Assembly: GCA_037893245.1 (NCBI GenBank)
Contig: JBAIAA010000543.1
Coordinates: 682,001-746,000, forward strand
DNA: 64,000 nt
Direction of reading: 5' to 3'
Source: Crossaster papposus
Taxonomy: Eukaryota > Echinodermata > Asteroidea > Velatida > Solasteridae
Numbering within the stretch: the stretch's first letter is position 1; every line of letters starts with the position of its first letter. Position numbers and translations under genes: made by a program. This document shows positions 1-11,600 of the stretch, piece after piece. The notes beneath the pieces were generated by a model. That model made no database searches, had not been told where the DNA came from, and saw nothing but the letters and a program-made list of their open reading frames with translations.

Positions 1-1640
1 GCAGAGGTAGAAGACAGAGATAGAGTATATCCACGTGTCTGATCTACACCTCACTCAGCCTGCTCAGAAGGAACAGCAGAAGTAGAAGACAGAGATAGAG
101 TATATCCACGTGTCTGATCTACACCTCACTCAGCCTGCTCAGAAGGAACAGCAGAGGTAGAAGACAGAGGTAGAGTATATCCACGTGTCTTACTCAGGCT
201 GCTCAGACGGAACAGCAGAGGTAGAAGACAGATATAGAGTATATCCACGTGTCTGATCTACACCTCACCCAGCCTGCTCAGAAGGAACAGCAGAGGTAGA
301 AGACAGAGATAGAGTATATCCACGTGTCTGATCTACACCTCACTCAGCCTGCTCAGAAGGAACAGCAGAGCTAGAAGACAGAGATAGAGTATATCCACGT
401 GCCTCACTCACCTTGCTCAGAAAGAACAGCAGGGGTAGAAGACAGAGATAGAGTATATCCACGTGTCTAACTCAGCCTACTCAGAAGGAACAGCAGAGAT
501 AGAAGACAGAGATAGAGTATATCCACGTGTCTCACTCAGCCTGCTCAGAAGGAACAGCAGAGGTAGAAGACAGAGCTAGTGTATATCCACGTGTCTGATC
601 TACACCTCACTCAGGCTGCTCAAAAGGAACAGCAGAGGTAGAAGACAGAGATAGAGTATATCCACGTGTCTGATCTACACCTCACTCAACCTGCTCAGAA
701 GGAACAGCAGAGGTAGAAGACAGAAATAGAGTATATCCACGTGTCTGATCTACACCTCACTCAGCCTGCTCAGAAGGAACAGCAGAGATAGAAGACAGAG
801 ATAGAGTATATCCACGTGTCTCACTCAGCCTGCTCAGAAGGAACAGCAGAGGTAGAAGACAGAGATAGAGTATACCCACGTGTCTCACTCACCTTGATCA
901 GAAGGAATAGCAGGGGTAGAAGACAGAGATAGAGTATATCCACGTGTCTAACTCAGCCTACTCAGAAGGAACAGCAGAGGTAGAAGACAGAGATAGAGTA
1001 TATCCACGTGTCTCACTCACCTTGATCAGAAGGAACAGCAGAGGTAGAAGACAGATATAGATTATATCCTCGTGTCTCACTCAGCCTGCTCAGAAGGAAC
1101 AGCAGAGGTAGAAGACAGAGATAGAGTATTTCCACGTGTCTCATTCAGCCTGCTCAAAAGGAACAGCAGAGGTAGAAGACAGAGATAAAGTATATCCACG
1201 TGTCTGATCTACACCTCACTCAGCCTGCTCAGAAGGAACAGCAGAGGTAGAAGACAGAGATAGAGTATTTCCACGTGTCTGATCTACACCTCACTCAGCC
1301 TGCTCAGCAGGAACACCAGAGGTAGAAGACAGAGATAGAGTATATCCACGTGTCTCACTCAGCCTGCTCAGAAGGAACAGCAGAGGTAGAAGACAGAGAT
1401 AGAGTATACCCACGTGTCTCACTCACCTTGCTCAGAAGGAACAGCAGGGGTAGAAGACAGAGATAGAGTATATCCACGTGTCTGATCTACACCTCACTCA
1501 GGCTGCTCAAAAGGAACAGCAGAGGTAGAAGACAGAGATAGAGTATATCCACGTGTCTGATCTACACCTCACTCAACCTGCTCAGAAGGAACAGCAGAGG
1601 TAGAAGACAGAGATAGAGTATATCCACGTGTCTGATCTAC
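1..1640. repeat. 75-bp satellite, stop-bearing subfamily A
   Basis: Head-to-tail tandem units of 75 bp (GTAGAAGACAGAGATAGAG, then TATATCCACGTGTCTGATC, then TACACCTCACTCAGCCTGCT, then CAGAAGGAACAGCAGAG) begin at base 1, so the array extends beyond the left edge. Many units are 64 bp because the 11 bases GATCTACACCT are missing. In the frame that is open further right, every unit here carries a TAG stop at the AGG-TAG-AAG position, and the 64-bp units also shift frame. This block therefore cannot encode a protein. Local variants such as CTCACCTTGATCAG recur in the same order, which points to duplication of multi-unit blocks. Confidence 0.96.
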
Positions 1641-1815
1641 ACCTCGCTCAGCCTGCTCAGAAGGAACAGCCGAGAGAGAAGAAAGAGATGGAGTATATCC
1701 ACGTGTCTGATTTACACCTCGCTCAGCCTGCCAAGAACGAACAGCTAAGGGAGAAGAAAGAGATGGAGTATATTCAAGTGTCTGATCTACACCTCGCTCA
1801 GCCTGCTCAGAAGGA
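1641..1815. repeat. 75-bp satellite, short patch of open subfamily B
   Basis: About two and a half units in which GTAGAAGACAGAGATAGAG is replaced by GAGAAGAAAGAGATGGAG and CTCACTCAG by CTCGCTCAG. These changes remove the TAG stop, so this is the first open stretch from the left (66 codons, 1,628-1,828). It is embedded between stop-bearing units. That is best explained by unequal exchange or gene conversion between the two subfamilies. Confidence 0.9.
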
Positions 1816-2345
1816 ACAGCAGAGGTAGAAGACAGAGATAGAGTATATCCACGTGTCTGATCTACACCTCACTCAGCCTGCTCAGAAGGAACAGCAGAGG
1901 TAGAAGACAGAGATAGAGTATATCCACGTGTCTCACTCAGGCTGCTCAGACGGAACAGCAGAGGTAGAAGACAGAGATAGAGTATATCCACGTGTCTGAT
2001 CTACACCTCACTCAGCCTGCTCAGAAGGAACAGCAGAGATAGAAGACAGAGATAGAGTATATCCACGTGTCTCACTCAGCCTGCTCAGAAGGAACAGCAG
2101 AGGTAGAAGACAGAGATAGAGTATACCCACGTGTCTCACTCACCTTGCTCAGAAGGAACAGCAGGGGTAGAAGACAGAGATAGAGTATATCCACGTGTCT
2201 GATCTACACCTCACTCAGGCTGCTCAAAAGGAACAGCAGAGGTAGAAGACAGAGATAGAGTATATCCACGTGTCTGATCTACACCTCACTCAACCTGCTC
2301 AGAAGGAACAGCAGAGGTAGAAGACAGAGATAGAGTATATCCACG
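1816..2345. repeat. 75-bp satellite, subfamily A resumed
   Basis: Units return to the TAG-bearing form with both 75-bp and 64-bp lengths. The run of variants around 2,090-2,340 (GTATACCCACGTG, CTCACCTTGCTC, GGCTGCTCAAAAGG, CTCAACCTGCTC) repeats the order seen around 1,380-1,625. A block of several units was therefore duplicated as a whole, together with its boundary to subfamily B. Confidence 0.93.
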
Positions 2346-5300
2346 TGTCTGATCTACACCTCGCTCAGCCTGCTCAGAAGGAACAGCCGAGAAAGAAGAA
2401 AGAGATGGAGTATATCCACGTGTCTGATCTACACCTCGCTCAGCCTGCCAAGAACGAACAGCAAAGGGAGAAGAAGAAGATGGAGTATATTCAAGTGTCT
2501 GATCTACACCTCGCTCAGCCTGCTCAGAAAGATCAACCGAGAGAGAGGAAATTAGTGGAGTATATTCATGTGTCTTATCCTCACCTTGCTCAGCCTGCCC
2601 AGAAGGAACAGCAGAGGGGGAAGAGAGAGATGGAGTATATTCAAGTGTCTGATCTACACCTCGCTCAGCCTGCTTAGAAGAAACAGCCGAGAGAGAAGAA
2701 AGAGATGGAGTATATCCACGTGTCTGATCTACACCTCGCTCAGCCTGCCAAGAACGAACAGCAGAGGGAGAAGAAAGAGATGGAGTATATTCAAGTGTCT
2801 GATCTACACCTCGCTCAGCCTGCTCAGAAAAATCAACCGAGAGAGAAGACATTAGTGGAGTATATCCATGTGTCTGATCCTCACCTTGCTCAGCCTGCCC
2901 ATAAGGAACAGCAGAGGGGGAAGAGAGAGATGGAGTATATCCACGTGTCTGATCTACACCTCACTCAACCTGCTCAGAAGGAACAGCAGAGGGAGAAGAC
3001 AGAGATATAGTATATCCACGTGTCTGATCTACACCTCGCTCAGCCTGCTCAGAAAGAACAGCCGAGAGAGAAGAAAGAGATGGAGTATATCCACGTGTCT
3101 GATCTACACCTCGCTCAGCCTGCCAAGAACGAACAGCAAAGGGAGAAGAAAGAGATGGAGTATATTCAAGTGTCTGATCTACACCTCGCTCAGCCTGCTC
3201 AGAAAAATCAACCGAGAGAGAAGAAATTAGTGGAGTATATCCATGTGTCTGATCCTCACCTTGCTCAGCCTGCCCATAAGGAACAGCAGAGGGGGAAGAG
3301 AGAGATGGAGTATATCCACGTGTCTGATCTACACCTCACTCGGCCTGCCCAGAAGGAACAGCGGAAGGAGAAGAAAGAGATGGATTATATCCATTTGTCT
3401 GATCTACACCTTGCCCAGCCTGCCCAGAAGGAATAGCAGAGGGATAAGTAAGAGATAGCGTATGTCCATGTGTCTGATCTACACCTCGCTCAGCCTGCTC
3501 AGAAGGAACAGCAGAAGGAGAAGATAGAGATTAAGTATATCCATGTATCTGATCTACACCTCGCGCAGCCCGCCCAGAAGGAACAGCAGAAGGAGAAGAT
3601 AGAGATTAAGTATATCCATGTATCTTATCTACACCTCGCTCAGCCTGCCCAGAAGGAACAGCAGAGGGAGAGGAAAAAGATGGAGTAAATCCACGTGTCT
3701 GATCTACACCTCGCTCGGCCTGCCCAGAAGGAACAGCAGAGATAGCGGAAATTAGTGGAGTATATCCATGTGTCTGATCCTCAACTCACTCAGCCTGCCC
3801 AGAATGAACAGCAGAGGGATAAGAAATAGATGGAGTATATCGACGTGTCTGATCTACACCTCGATCAGCCTGCTGAGAAAGATCAACCGAGAGAGAAGAA
3901 ATTAGTGGAGTATATCCATGTGTCTGATCTACACCTCGCTCAGCCTGCTCAGAAGGAACAGCAGAGGGAGAAGAAAGAGATGGAGTATATTCAAGTGTCT
4001 GATCTACACCTCGCACAGCCTGCTCAGAAGGAACAGCAGATAGAGAAGAAAGAGATGAAGTATATCCACGTGTCTGATATACACCTCGCTCAGCCTGCTC
4101 AGAAAGATCAACCGAGAGAGAAGACATTAGTGGAGTATATCCATGTGTCTGATCCTCACCTTGCTCAGCCTGCCCATAAGGAACAACAGAAGGGGAAGAG
4201 AGAGATGGAGTATATCCACGTGTCTGATCTACACCTCGCTCAGCCTGCCCAGAAGGAACAGCGGAAGGAGAAGAAAGAGATGGAGTATATCCATGTGTCT
4301 GATCTACACCTTGCCCAGCCTGCCCAGAAGGAATAGCAGAGGGATAAGTAAGAGATAGCGTATGTCCATGTGTCTGATCTACACCTCGCTCAGCCTGCTC
4401 AGAAGGAACAGCAGAAGGAGAAGATAGAGATTAAGTATATCCATGTATCTGATCTACACCTCGCTTAGCCTGCCAAGAAGGAACAGCAGAGGGAGAAGAA
4501 AGAGATGGAGTATATCGATGTGTCTGATCTACACCTCGCGCAGACCGCCTATAAGGAACAGCAGAAGGAGAAGATAGAGATTAAGTATATCCATGTATCT
4601 TATCTACACCTTGCTCAGCCTGCCCAGAAGGAACAGCAGAGGGAGAGGAAAAAGATGGAGTAAATCCACGTGTCTGATCTACACCTCGCTCGGCCTGCCC
4701 AGAAGGAACAGCAGAGGGAGAAGAAAGAGATGGAGTATATCCACGTGTCTGATCTACACCTCGCCCAGCCTACCCAGAAGGAACAGCAGAGATAGCGGGA
4801 AATAGTGGAGTATATCCATGTGTCTGATCCTCAACTCACTCAGCCTGCCAGAATGAACAGCAGAGGGATAAGAAATAGATGGAGTATATCGACGTGTCTG
4901 ATCTACACCTCGATCAGCCTGCTCAGAAAGATCAACCGAGAGAGAAGAAATTAGTGGAGTATATCCATGTGTCTGATCTACACCTCGCTCAGCCTGCTCA
5001 GAAGGAACAGCAGAGGGAGAAGAAAGAGATGGAGTATATTCAAGTGTCTGATCTACACCTCGCACAGCCTGCTCAGAAGGAACAGCAGATAGAGAAGAAA
5101 GAGATGAAGTATATCCACGTGTCTGATATACACCTCGCTCAGCCTGCTCAGAAAGATCAACCGAGAGAGAAGACATTAGTGGAGTATATCCATGTGTCTG
5201 ATCCTCACCTTGCTCAGCCTGCCCATAAGGAACAACAGAAGGGGAAGAGAGAGATGGAGTATATCCACGTGTCTGATCTACACCTCGCTCAGCCTGCCCA

Positions 5301-8300
5301 GAAGGAACAGCGGAAGGAGAAGAAAGAGATGGAGTATATCCATGTGTCTGATCTACACCTTGCCCAGCCTGCTCAGAAGGAACAGCAGAAGGAGAAGATA
5401 GAGATTAAGTATATCCATGTATCTGATCTACACCTCGCTTAGCCTGCCAAGAAGGAACAGCAGAGGGAGAAGAAAGAGATGGAGTATATCGATGTGTCTG
5501 ATCTACACCTCGCGCAGACCGCTCAGAAGGAACAGCACAGGAGAAGAAAGAGATGGAGTATATCCATGTGTCTGATCTACACCTCGCTCAGCCTGCCCAG
5601 AAGGAATAGCAGAGGGATAAGTAAGATTTAGTGTATGTCCATGTGACTGATCCTCACCTCGCTCAGCCTGCCCAGACGGAACAGCAGAAGGAGAAGATAG
5701 AGATTAAGTATATCCATGTATCTTATCTACACCTCGCTCAGCCTGCCCAGAAGGAACAACAGAGGGGGAAGTAAGAGATGGAGTATATCCACGTGTCTGA
5801 TCTACACCTCGCTCAGCCTGCCCATAAGGAACAGCAGAGGGAGAAAAAAAGAGATGGAGTACACCCACGTGTCTGATCTACACCTCGCTTAGCCTGCACA
5901 GAAGGAACAACAGAGGGAAAAAACAGAGATGGAGTATATCCATGTGTCTGATCTAAACTTCGCTCATCCGGCCCAGAAGGAACAGCAGAAGGAGAAGAAA
6001 GAGATGGAGTATATACATGTATCTGATCAACACTTCGTTCAGCCTGCCCAGAAGGAACAGCAGAAGGAGAAGAAAGAGATGGAGTATATCTACGTGTCTG
6101 ATCTACACCTCGCTCAGCCTGCCAAGAACGAACAGCAGAGGGAGAAGAAAGAGATGGAGTATATCGATGTGTCTGATCTACACCTCGCGCAGCCTTCTCA
6201 GAAAGAACAACCGAGAGATAAGAAATTAGTGGAGTATATCCATGTGTCTGATCTACACCTCGCTCAGCCTGCCAAGAACGAACAGCAGAGGGAGAAGAAA
6301 GAGATGGAGTATATTCAAGTGTCTGATCTACACCTCGCTCAGCCTGCTCAGAAAGGTCAACCGAGAGAGAGGAAATTAGTGGAGTATATTCATGTGTCTT
6401 ATCCTCACCTTGCTCAGCCTGCTCAGAAAGATCAACCGAGAGAGAAAGAATTAGTGGTGTATATCCATGTGTCTGATCCTCACCTTGCTCAGCCTGCCCA
6501 GAAGGAACAGCAGAGGGGGAAGAGAGAGATGGAGTATATCCACGTGTCTGATCTACACCTCGCTCAGCCTGCCCAGAAGGAACAGCGGAAGGAGAAGAAA
6601 GAGATGGAGTATATCCATGTGTCTGATCTACACCTTGCCCAGCCTGCCCAGAAGGAATAGCAGAGGGATAAGTAAGAGATAGCGTATGTCCATGTGTCTG
6701 ATCTACACCTCGCTCAGCCTGCTCAGAAGGAACAGCAGAAGGAGAAGATAGAGATTAAGTATATCCATGTATCTGATCTACACCTCGCGCAGCCCGCCTA
6801 TAAGGAACAGCAGAAGGAGAAGATAGAGATTAAGTATATCCATGTATCTTATCTACACCTTGCTCAGCCTGCCCAGAAGGAACAGCAGAGGGAGAGGAAA
6901 AAGATGGAGTAAATCCACGTGTCTGATCTACACCTCGCTCGGCCTGCCCAGAAGGAACAGCAGAGGGAGAAGAAAGAGATGGAGTATATCCACGTGTCTG
7001 ATCTACACCTCGCCCAGCCTACCCAGAAGGAACAGCAGAGATAGCGGGAAATAGTGGAGTATATCCATGTGTCTGATCCTCAACTCACTCAGCCTGCCAG
7101 AATGAACAGCAGAGGGATAAGAAAGAGATGGAGTATATCGACGTGTCTGATCTACACCTCGATCAGCCTGCTCAGAAAGATCAACCGAGAGAGAAGAAAA
7201 TAGTGGAGTATATCCATGTGTCTGATCTACACCTCGCTCAGCCTGCTCAGAAGGAACAGCCGAGAGAGAAGAAAGAGATGGAGTATATCCACGTGTCTGA
7301 TCTACACCTCGCTCAGCCTGCCAAGAACGAACAACAGAGGGAGAAGAAAGAGATGGAGTATATTCAAATGTCTGATCTACACCTCGCCCAGCCTGCTCAG
7401 AAAGATCAACCGAGAGAGAGGAAATTAGTGGAGTATATTCATGTGTCTTATCCTCACCTTGCTCAGCCTGCCCAGAAGGAACAGCAAAGGGGGAAGAGAG
7501 AGATGGAGTATATCCACGTGTCTGATCTACACCTCGCTCAGCCTGCCCAGAAGGAACAGCAGAAGGAGAAGAAAGAGAAGGAGTATATCCATGTGTCTGA
7601 TCTACATCTCGCTCAGCCTGCTCAGAAAGATCAACCGAGAGAGAAGAAATTAGGGGAGTATATCAATGTGTCTGATCTACACTTCGCCCAGCCTGCCCAG
7701 AAAGAACATCCGAGAGAGAAGAAATTGATGGGTTATATCCACGTGTCTGATCCTCACCTAGCTCAGCCTGCCCAGAAGGAACAGAAGAGGGAGAAAAAAG
7801 AGATGGAGTATATCTACGTGTCTGATCTACACCTCGCTCAGCCTGCCCAGAAGGAACAACAGAAGGATAATATAGAGATTAAGTATATCCATGTATCTGA
7901 TTATACCTTGCTCACCCTGCGCAGAAGGAACAGCCGAGAGAGAAGAAATTAGTGGAGTATATCCATGTGACTGATCCTCACCTCGCTCAGCCTGCCCTGA
8001 AGGAACAGCAGAAGGAGAAGATAGAGATTAAGTATATCCATGTGTCTGATCTACACCTCGCGCAGCCTGCTCAGAAGGAACAGCAAAGGAAGAAGAAAGA
8101 GATGGAGTATATGCACGTGTCTGATCTACACGTCGCTCAGCCTGATCAGAAAGATCAACCGAGAGAGAAGAAATTAGTGGAGTATACCCATGTGTCTGAT
8201 CCTCACCTTGCTCAGCCTGCCCAGAAGGGACAGCAGAGGGAGAAGAAAGAGATGGAGTATATCCATGTGACTGATCCTCACCTCGCTCAGCCTGCTCAGA

Positions 8301-8620
8301 AGGAACAGCAGAAGGAGAAAATAAAGATTAAGTATATCCATGTGTCTGATCTACACCTCGCGCAGCCTGCTCAGAAGGAACAGCAGAGGGAGAAGAAAGA
8401 GATGGAGTATATCCACGTGTCTGATCTACACGTCGCTCAGCCTGATCAGAAAAATTAACCGAGAGAGAAGAAATTAGTGGAGTATATCCTTGTGTCTGAT
8501 CCTCACCTTGCTCAGCCTGCCCAGAAGGGACAGCAGAGGGAGAAGAAAGAGATGGAGTATATCGATGTGTCTGATCTACACCTCGCTTAGCCTGCACAGA
8601 AGGAACAACAGAGGGAAAAA
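2346..8620. repeat. 75-bp satellite, open subfamily B with ~1,049-bp higher-order repeat
   Basis: Continuous 75-bp units without the TAG stop. One frame reads as 25-residue repeats built on YIHVSDLHLAQPAQKEQ followed by an acidic/basic stretch (REKKEME). The longest uninterrupted frames are 243 codons (5,929-6,660) and 274 codons (7,128-7,952). They end at substitution stops (GAATAG, AAGTAA, GCTTAG) or 1-base indels. The other plus frames and the minus strand are open over the same bases, as expected when a repeat length divisible by three lacks stops. Identical variant series at 3,830 and 4,879 give a 1,049-bp (14-unit) higher-order repeat, and a related series recurs near 7,128. I do not call a gene: no splice signals, promoter or unique domain is seen. 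Confidence 0.95.
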
Positions 8621-11600
8621 ACAGAGATGGAGTATATCCATGTGTCTGATCTAAACTTCGCTCATCCGGCCCAGAAGGAACAGCAGAAGGAGAAGAAAGA
8701 GATGGAGTATATACATGTATCTGATCAACACTTCGTTCAGCCTGCCCAGAAGGAACAGCAGAAGGAGAAGAAAGAGATGGAGTATATCCACGTATCTGAT
8801 CCACACCTCGCGCAGACTGCTCAGAAGGAACAGCAGAGGGAGAAGAAAGAGATGGAGTATATCCACGTGTCTGATCTACATCTCGCTCAGCCTGCTCAGA
8901 AAGATCAAGCGAGAGAAAAGAAATTAGTGGAGTATATCCATGTGTCTGATCCTCACCTTGCTCAGCCTGCCCATAAGGAATAGCAGAGGGAGAAGAAAGA
9001 GATGGAGTATATCGATGTGTCTGATCTACACCTCGCTTAGCCTGCACAGAAGGAACAACAGAGGGAAAAAACAGAGATGGAGTATATCCATGTGTCTGAT
9101 CTAAACTTCGCTCATCCGGCCCAGAAGGAACAGCAGAAGGAGAATAAATTGATGGGTTATATCCACGTGTCTGATCTACACCTCGCTCAGCCTGCCCAGA
9201 AGGAGCAGCAGAGGGAGAAGAAAGAGATGGAGTATATCCACGTGTCTGATCTACACCTCGCTCAGCCTGCCCAGAACGAACAACAGAGGGAGAAGAAAGA
9301 GATGGAGTATATCCACGTGTCTGATCTACACCTCGCTCAGCCTGTACAGAAGGAACTGCCGAGAGAGAAGAAATTAGTGGAGTATATCAATGTGTCTGAT
9401 CTACACTTCGCCCAGCCTGCCCAGAAAGAACATCCGAGAGAGAAGAAATTGATGGGGTATATCCACGTGTCTGATCTACACCTCGCTCAGCCTGCCCAGA
9501 AGGAACAGCAGAGGGAGAAGAAAGAGATGGAGTATATCCACGTGTCTGATCTACACCTCGCTCAGCCTGCCCAGAAGGAACAGCAGAGGGAGAAAAAAGA
9601 GATGGAGTATATCCACGTGTCTGATCTACACCTCGCTCAGCCTGCTCAAAAAGATCAACCGAGAGAGAAGAAATTAGTGGAGTGTATCCATGTGTCTGAT
9701 CCTCACCTAGCTCAGCCTGCCTAGAAGGAACAGAAGAGGGAGAAAAAAGAGATGGAGTATATCTACGTGTCTGATCTACACCTCGCACAGCCTGCCCAGA
9801 AGGAACAGCAGAAGGATAATATAGAGATTAAGTATATCAATGTATCTGATTATACATCGCTCACCCTGCGCAGAAGGAACAGCCGAGAGAGAAGAAATTA
9901 GTGGAGTATATCCATGTGACTGATCCTCACCTCGCTCAGCCTGCCCAGAAGGAACAGCAGAAGGAGAAGATAGAGATTAAGTATATCCATGTGTCTGATC
10001 TACACCTCGCGCAGCCTGCTCAGAAGGAACAGCAGAGGGAGAAGAAAGAGATGGAGTATATCCACGTGTCTGATCTACACGTCGCTCAGCCTGATCAGAA
10101 AGATCAACCGAGAGAGAAGAAATTAGTGGAGTATATCCATGTGTCTGATCCTCACCTTGCTCAACCTTCCCAGAAGGGATAGCAGAGAGAGAAGAAAGAG
10201 ATGGAGTATATCCACGTATCTGATCCACACCTCGCGCAGCCTGCTCAGAAGGAACAGCAGAGGGAGAAGAAAGAGATGTAGTATATCCACGTGTCTGATC
10301 TACATCTCGCTCAGCCTGCTCAGAAAGATCAACCGAGAGAGAAGAAATTAGTGGAGTATATCCATGTGTCTGATCCTCACCTTGCTCAGCCTGCCCAGAA
10401 GGAATAGCAGAGGGAGAAGAAAGAGATGGAGTATATCCACGTGTCTGATCTACACCTCGCTCAGCCTGTCCAGAAGGAACTGCCGAGAGAGAAGAAATTA
10501 GTGGAGTATATCAATGTGTCTGATCTACACTTCGCCCAGCCTGCCCAGAAAGAACATCCGAGAGAGAAGAAATTGATGGGGTATATCCACGTGTCTGATC
10601 TACACCTCGCTCAGCCTGCCCAGAAGGAACAGCAGAGGGAGAAGAAAGAGATGGAGTATATCCACGTGTCTGATCTACACCTCGCTCAGCCTGCCCAGAA
10701 GGAACAGCAGAGGGAGAAAAAAGAGATGGAGTATATCCACGTGTCTGATCTACACCTCGCTCAGCCTGCTCAAAAAGATCAACCGAGAGAGAAGAAATTA
10801 GTGGAGTGTATCCATGTGTCTGATCCTCACCTAGCTCAGCCTGCCTAGAAGGAACAGAAGAGGGAGAAAAAAGAGATGGAGTATATCTACGTGTCTGATC
10901 TACACCTCGCTCAGCCTGCCCAGAAGGAACAGCAGAAGGATAATATAGAGATTAAGTATATCCATGTATCTGATTATACATCGCTCACCCTGCGCAGAAG
11001 GAACAGCCGAGAGAGAAGAAATTAGTGGAGTATATCCATGTGACTGATCCTCACCTCGCTCAGCCTGCCCAGAAGGAACAGCAGAAGGAGAAGATAGAGA
11101 TTAAGTATATCCATGTGTCTGATCTACACCTCGCGCAGCCTGCTCAGAAGGAACAGCAGAGGGAGAAGAAAGAGATGGAGTATATCCACGTGTCTGATCT
11201 ACACGTCGCTCAGCCTGATCAGAAAGATCAACCGAGAGAGAAGAAATTAGTGGAGTATATCCATGTGTCTGATCCTCACCTTGCTCAACCTGCCCAGAAG
11301 GGATAGCAGAGGGAGAAGAAAGAGATGGAGTATATCCACGTATCTGATCCACACCTCGCGCAGCCTGCTCAGAAGGAACAGCAGAGGGAGAAGAAAGAGA
11401 TGGAGTATATCCACGTGTCTGATCTACATCTCGCTCAGCCTGCTCAGAAAGATCAACCGAGAGAGAAGAAATTAGTGGAGTATATCCATGTGTCTGATCC
11501 TCACCTTGCTCAGCCTACCCAGAAGGAATAGCAGAGGGAGAAGAAAGAGATGGAGTATATCCAAGTGTCTGATCTACACCTCGCTCAGCCTGTCCAGAAG

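Noticed and set aside
2286-2852. Long minus-strand frames over the 75-bp satellite (Ser/Gln-rich, for example 12,450-13,136).
   Set aside because: They are mirror frames of a stop-poor 75-bp repeat, overlapping the plus-strand frame over the same bases, with no independent support.
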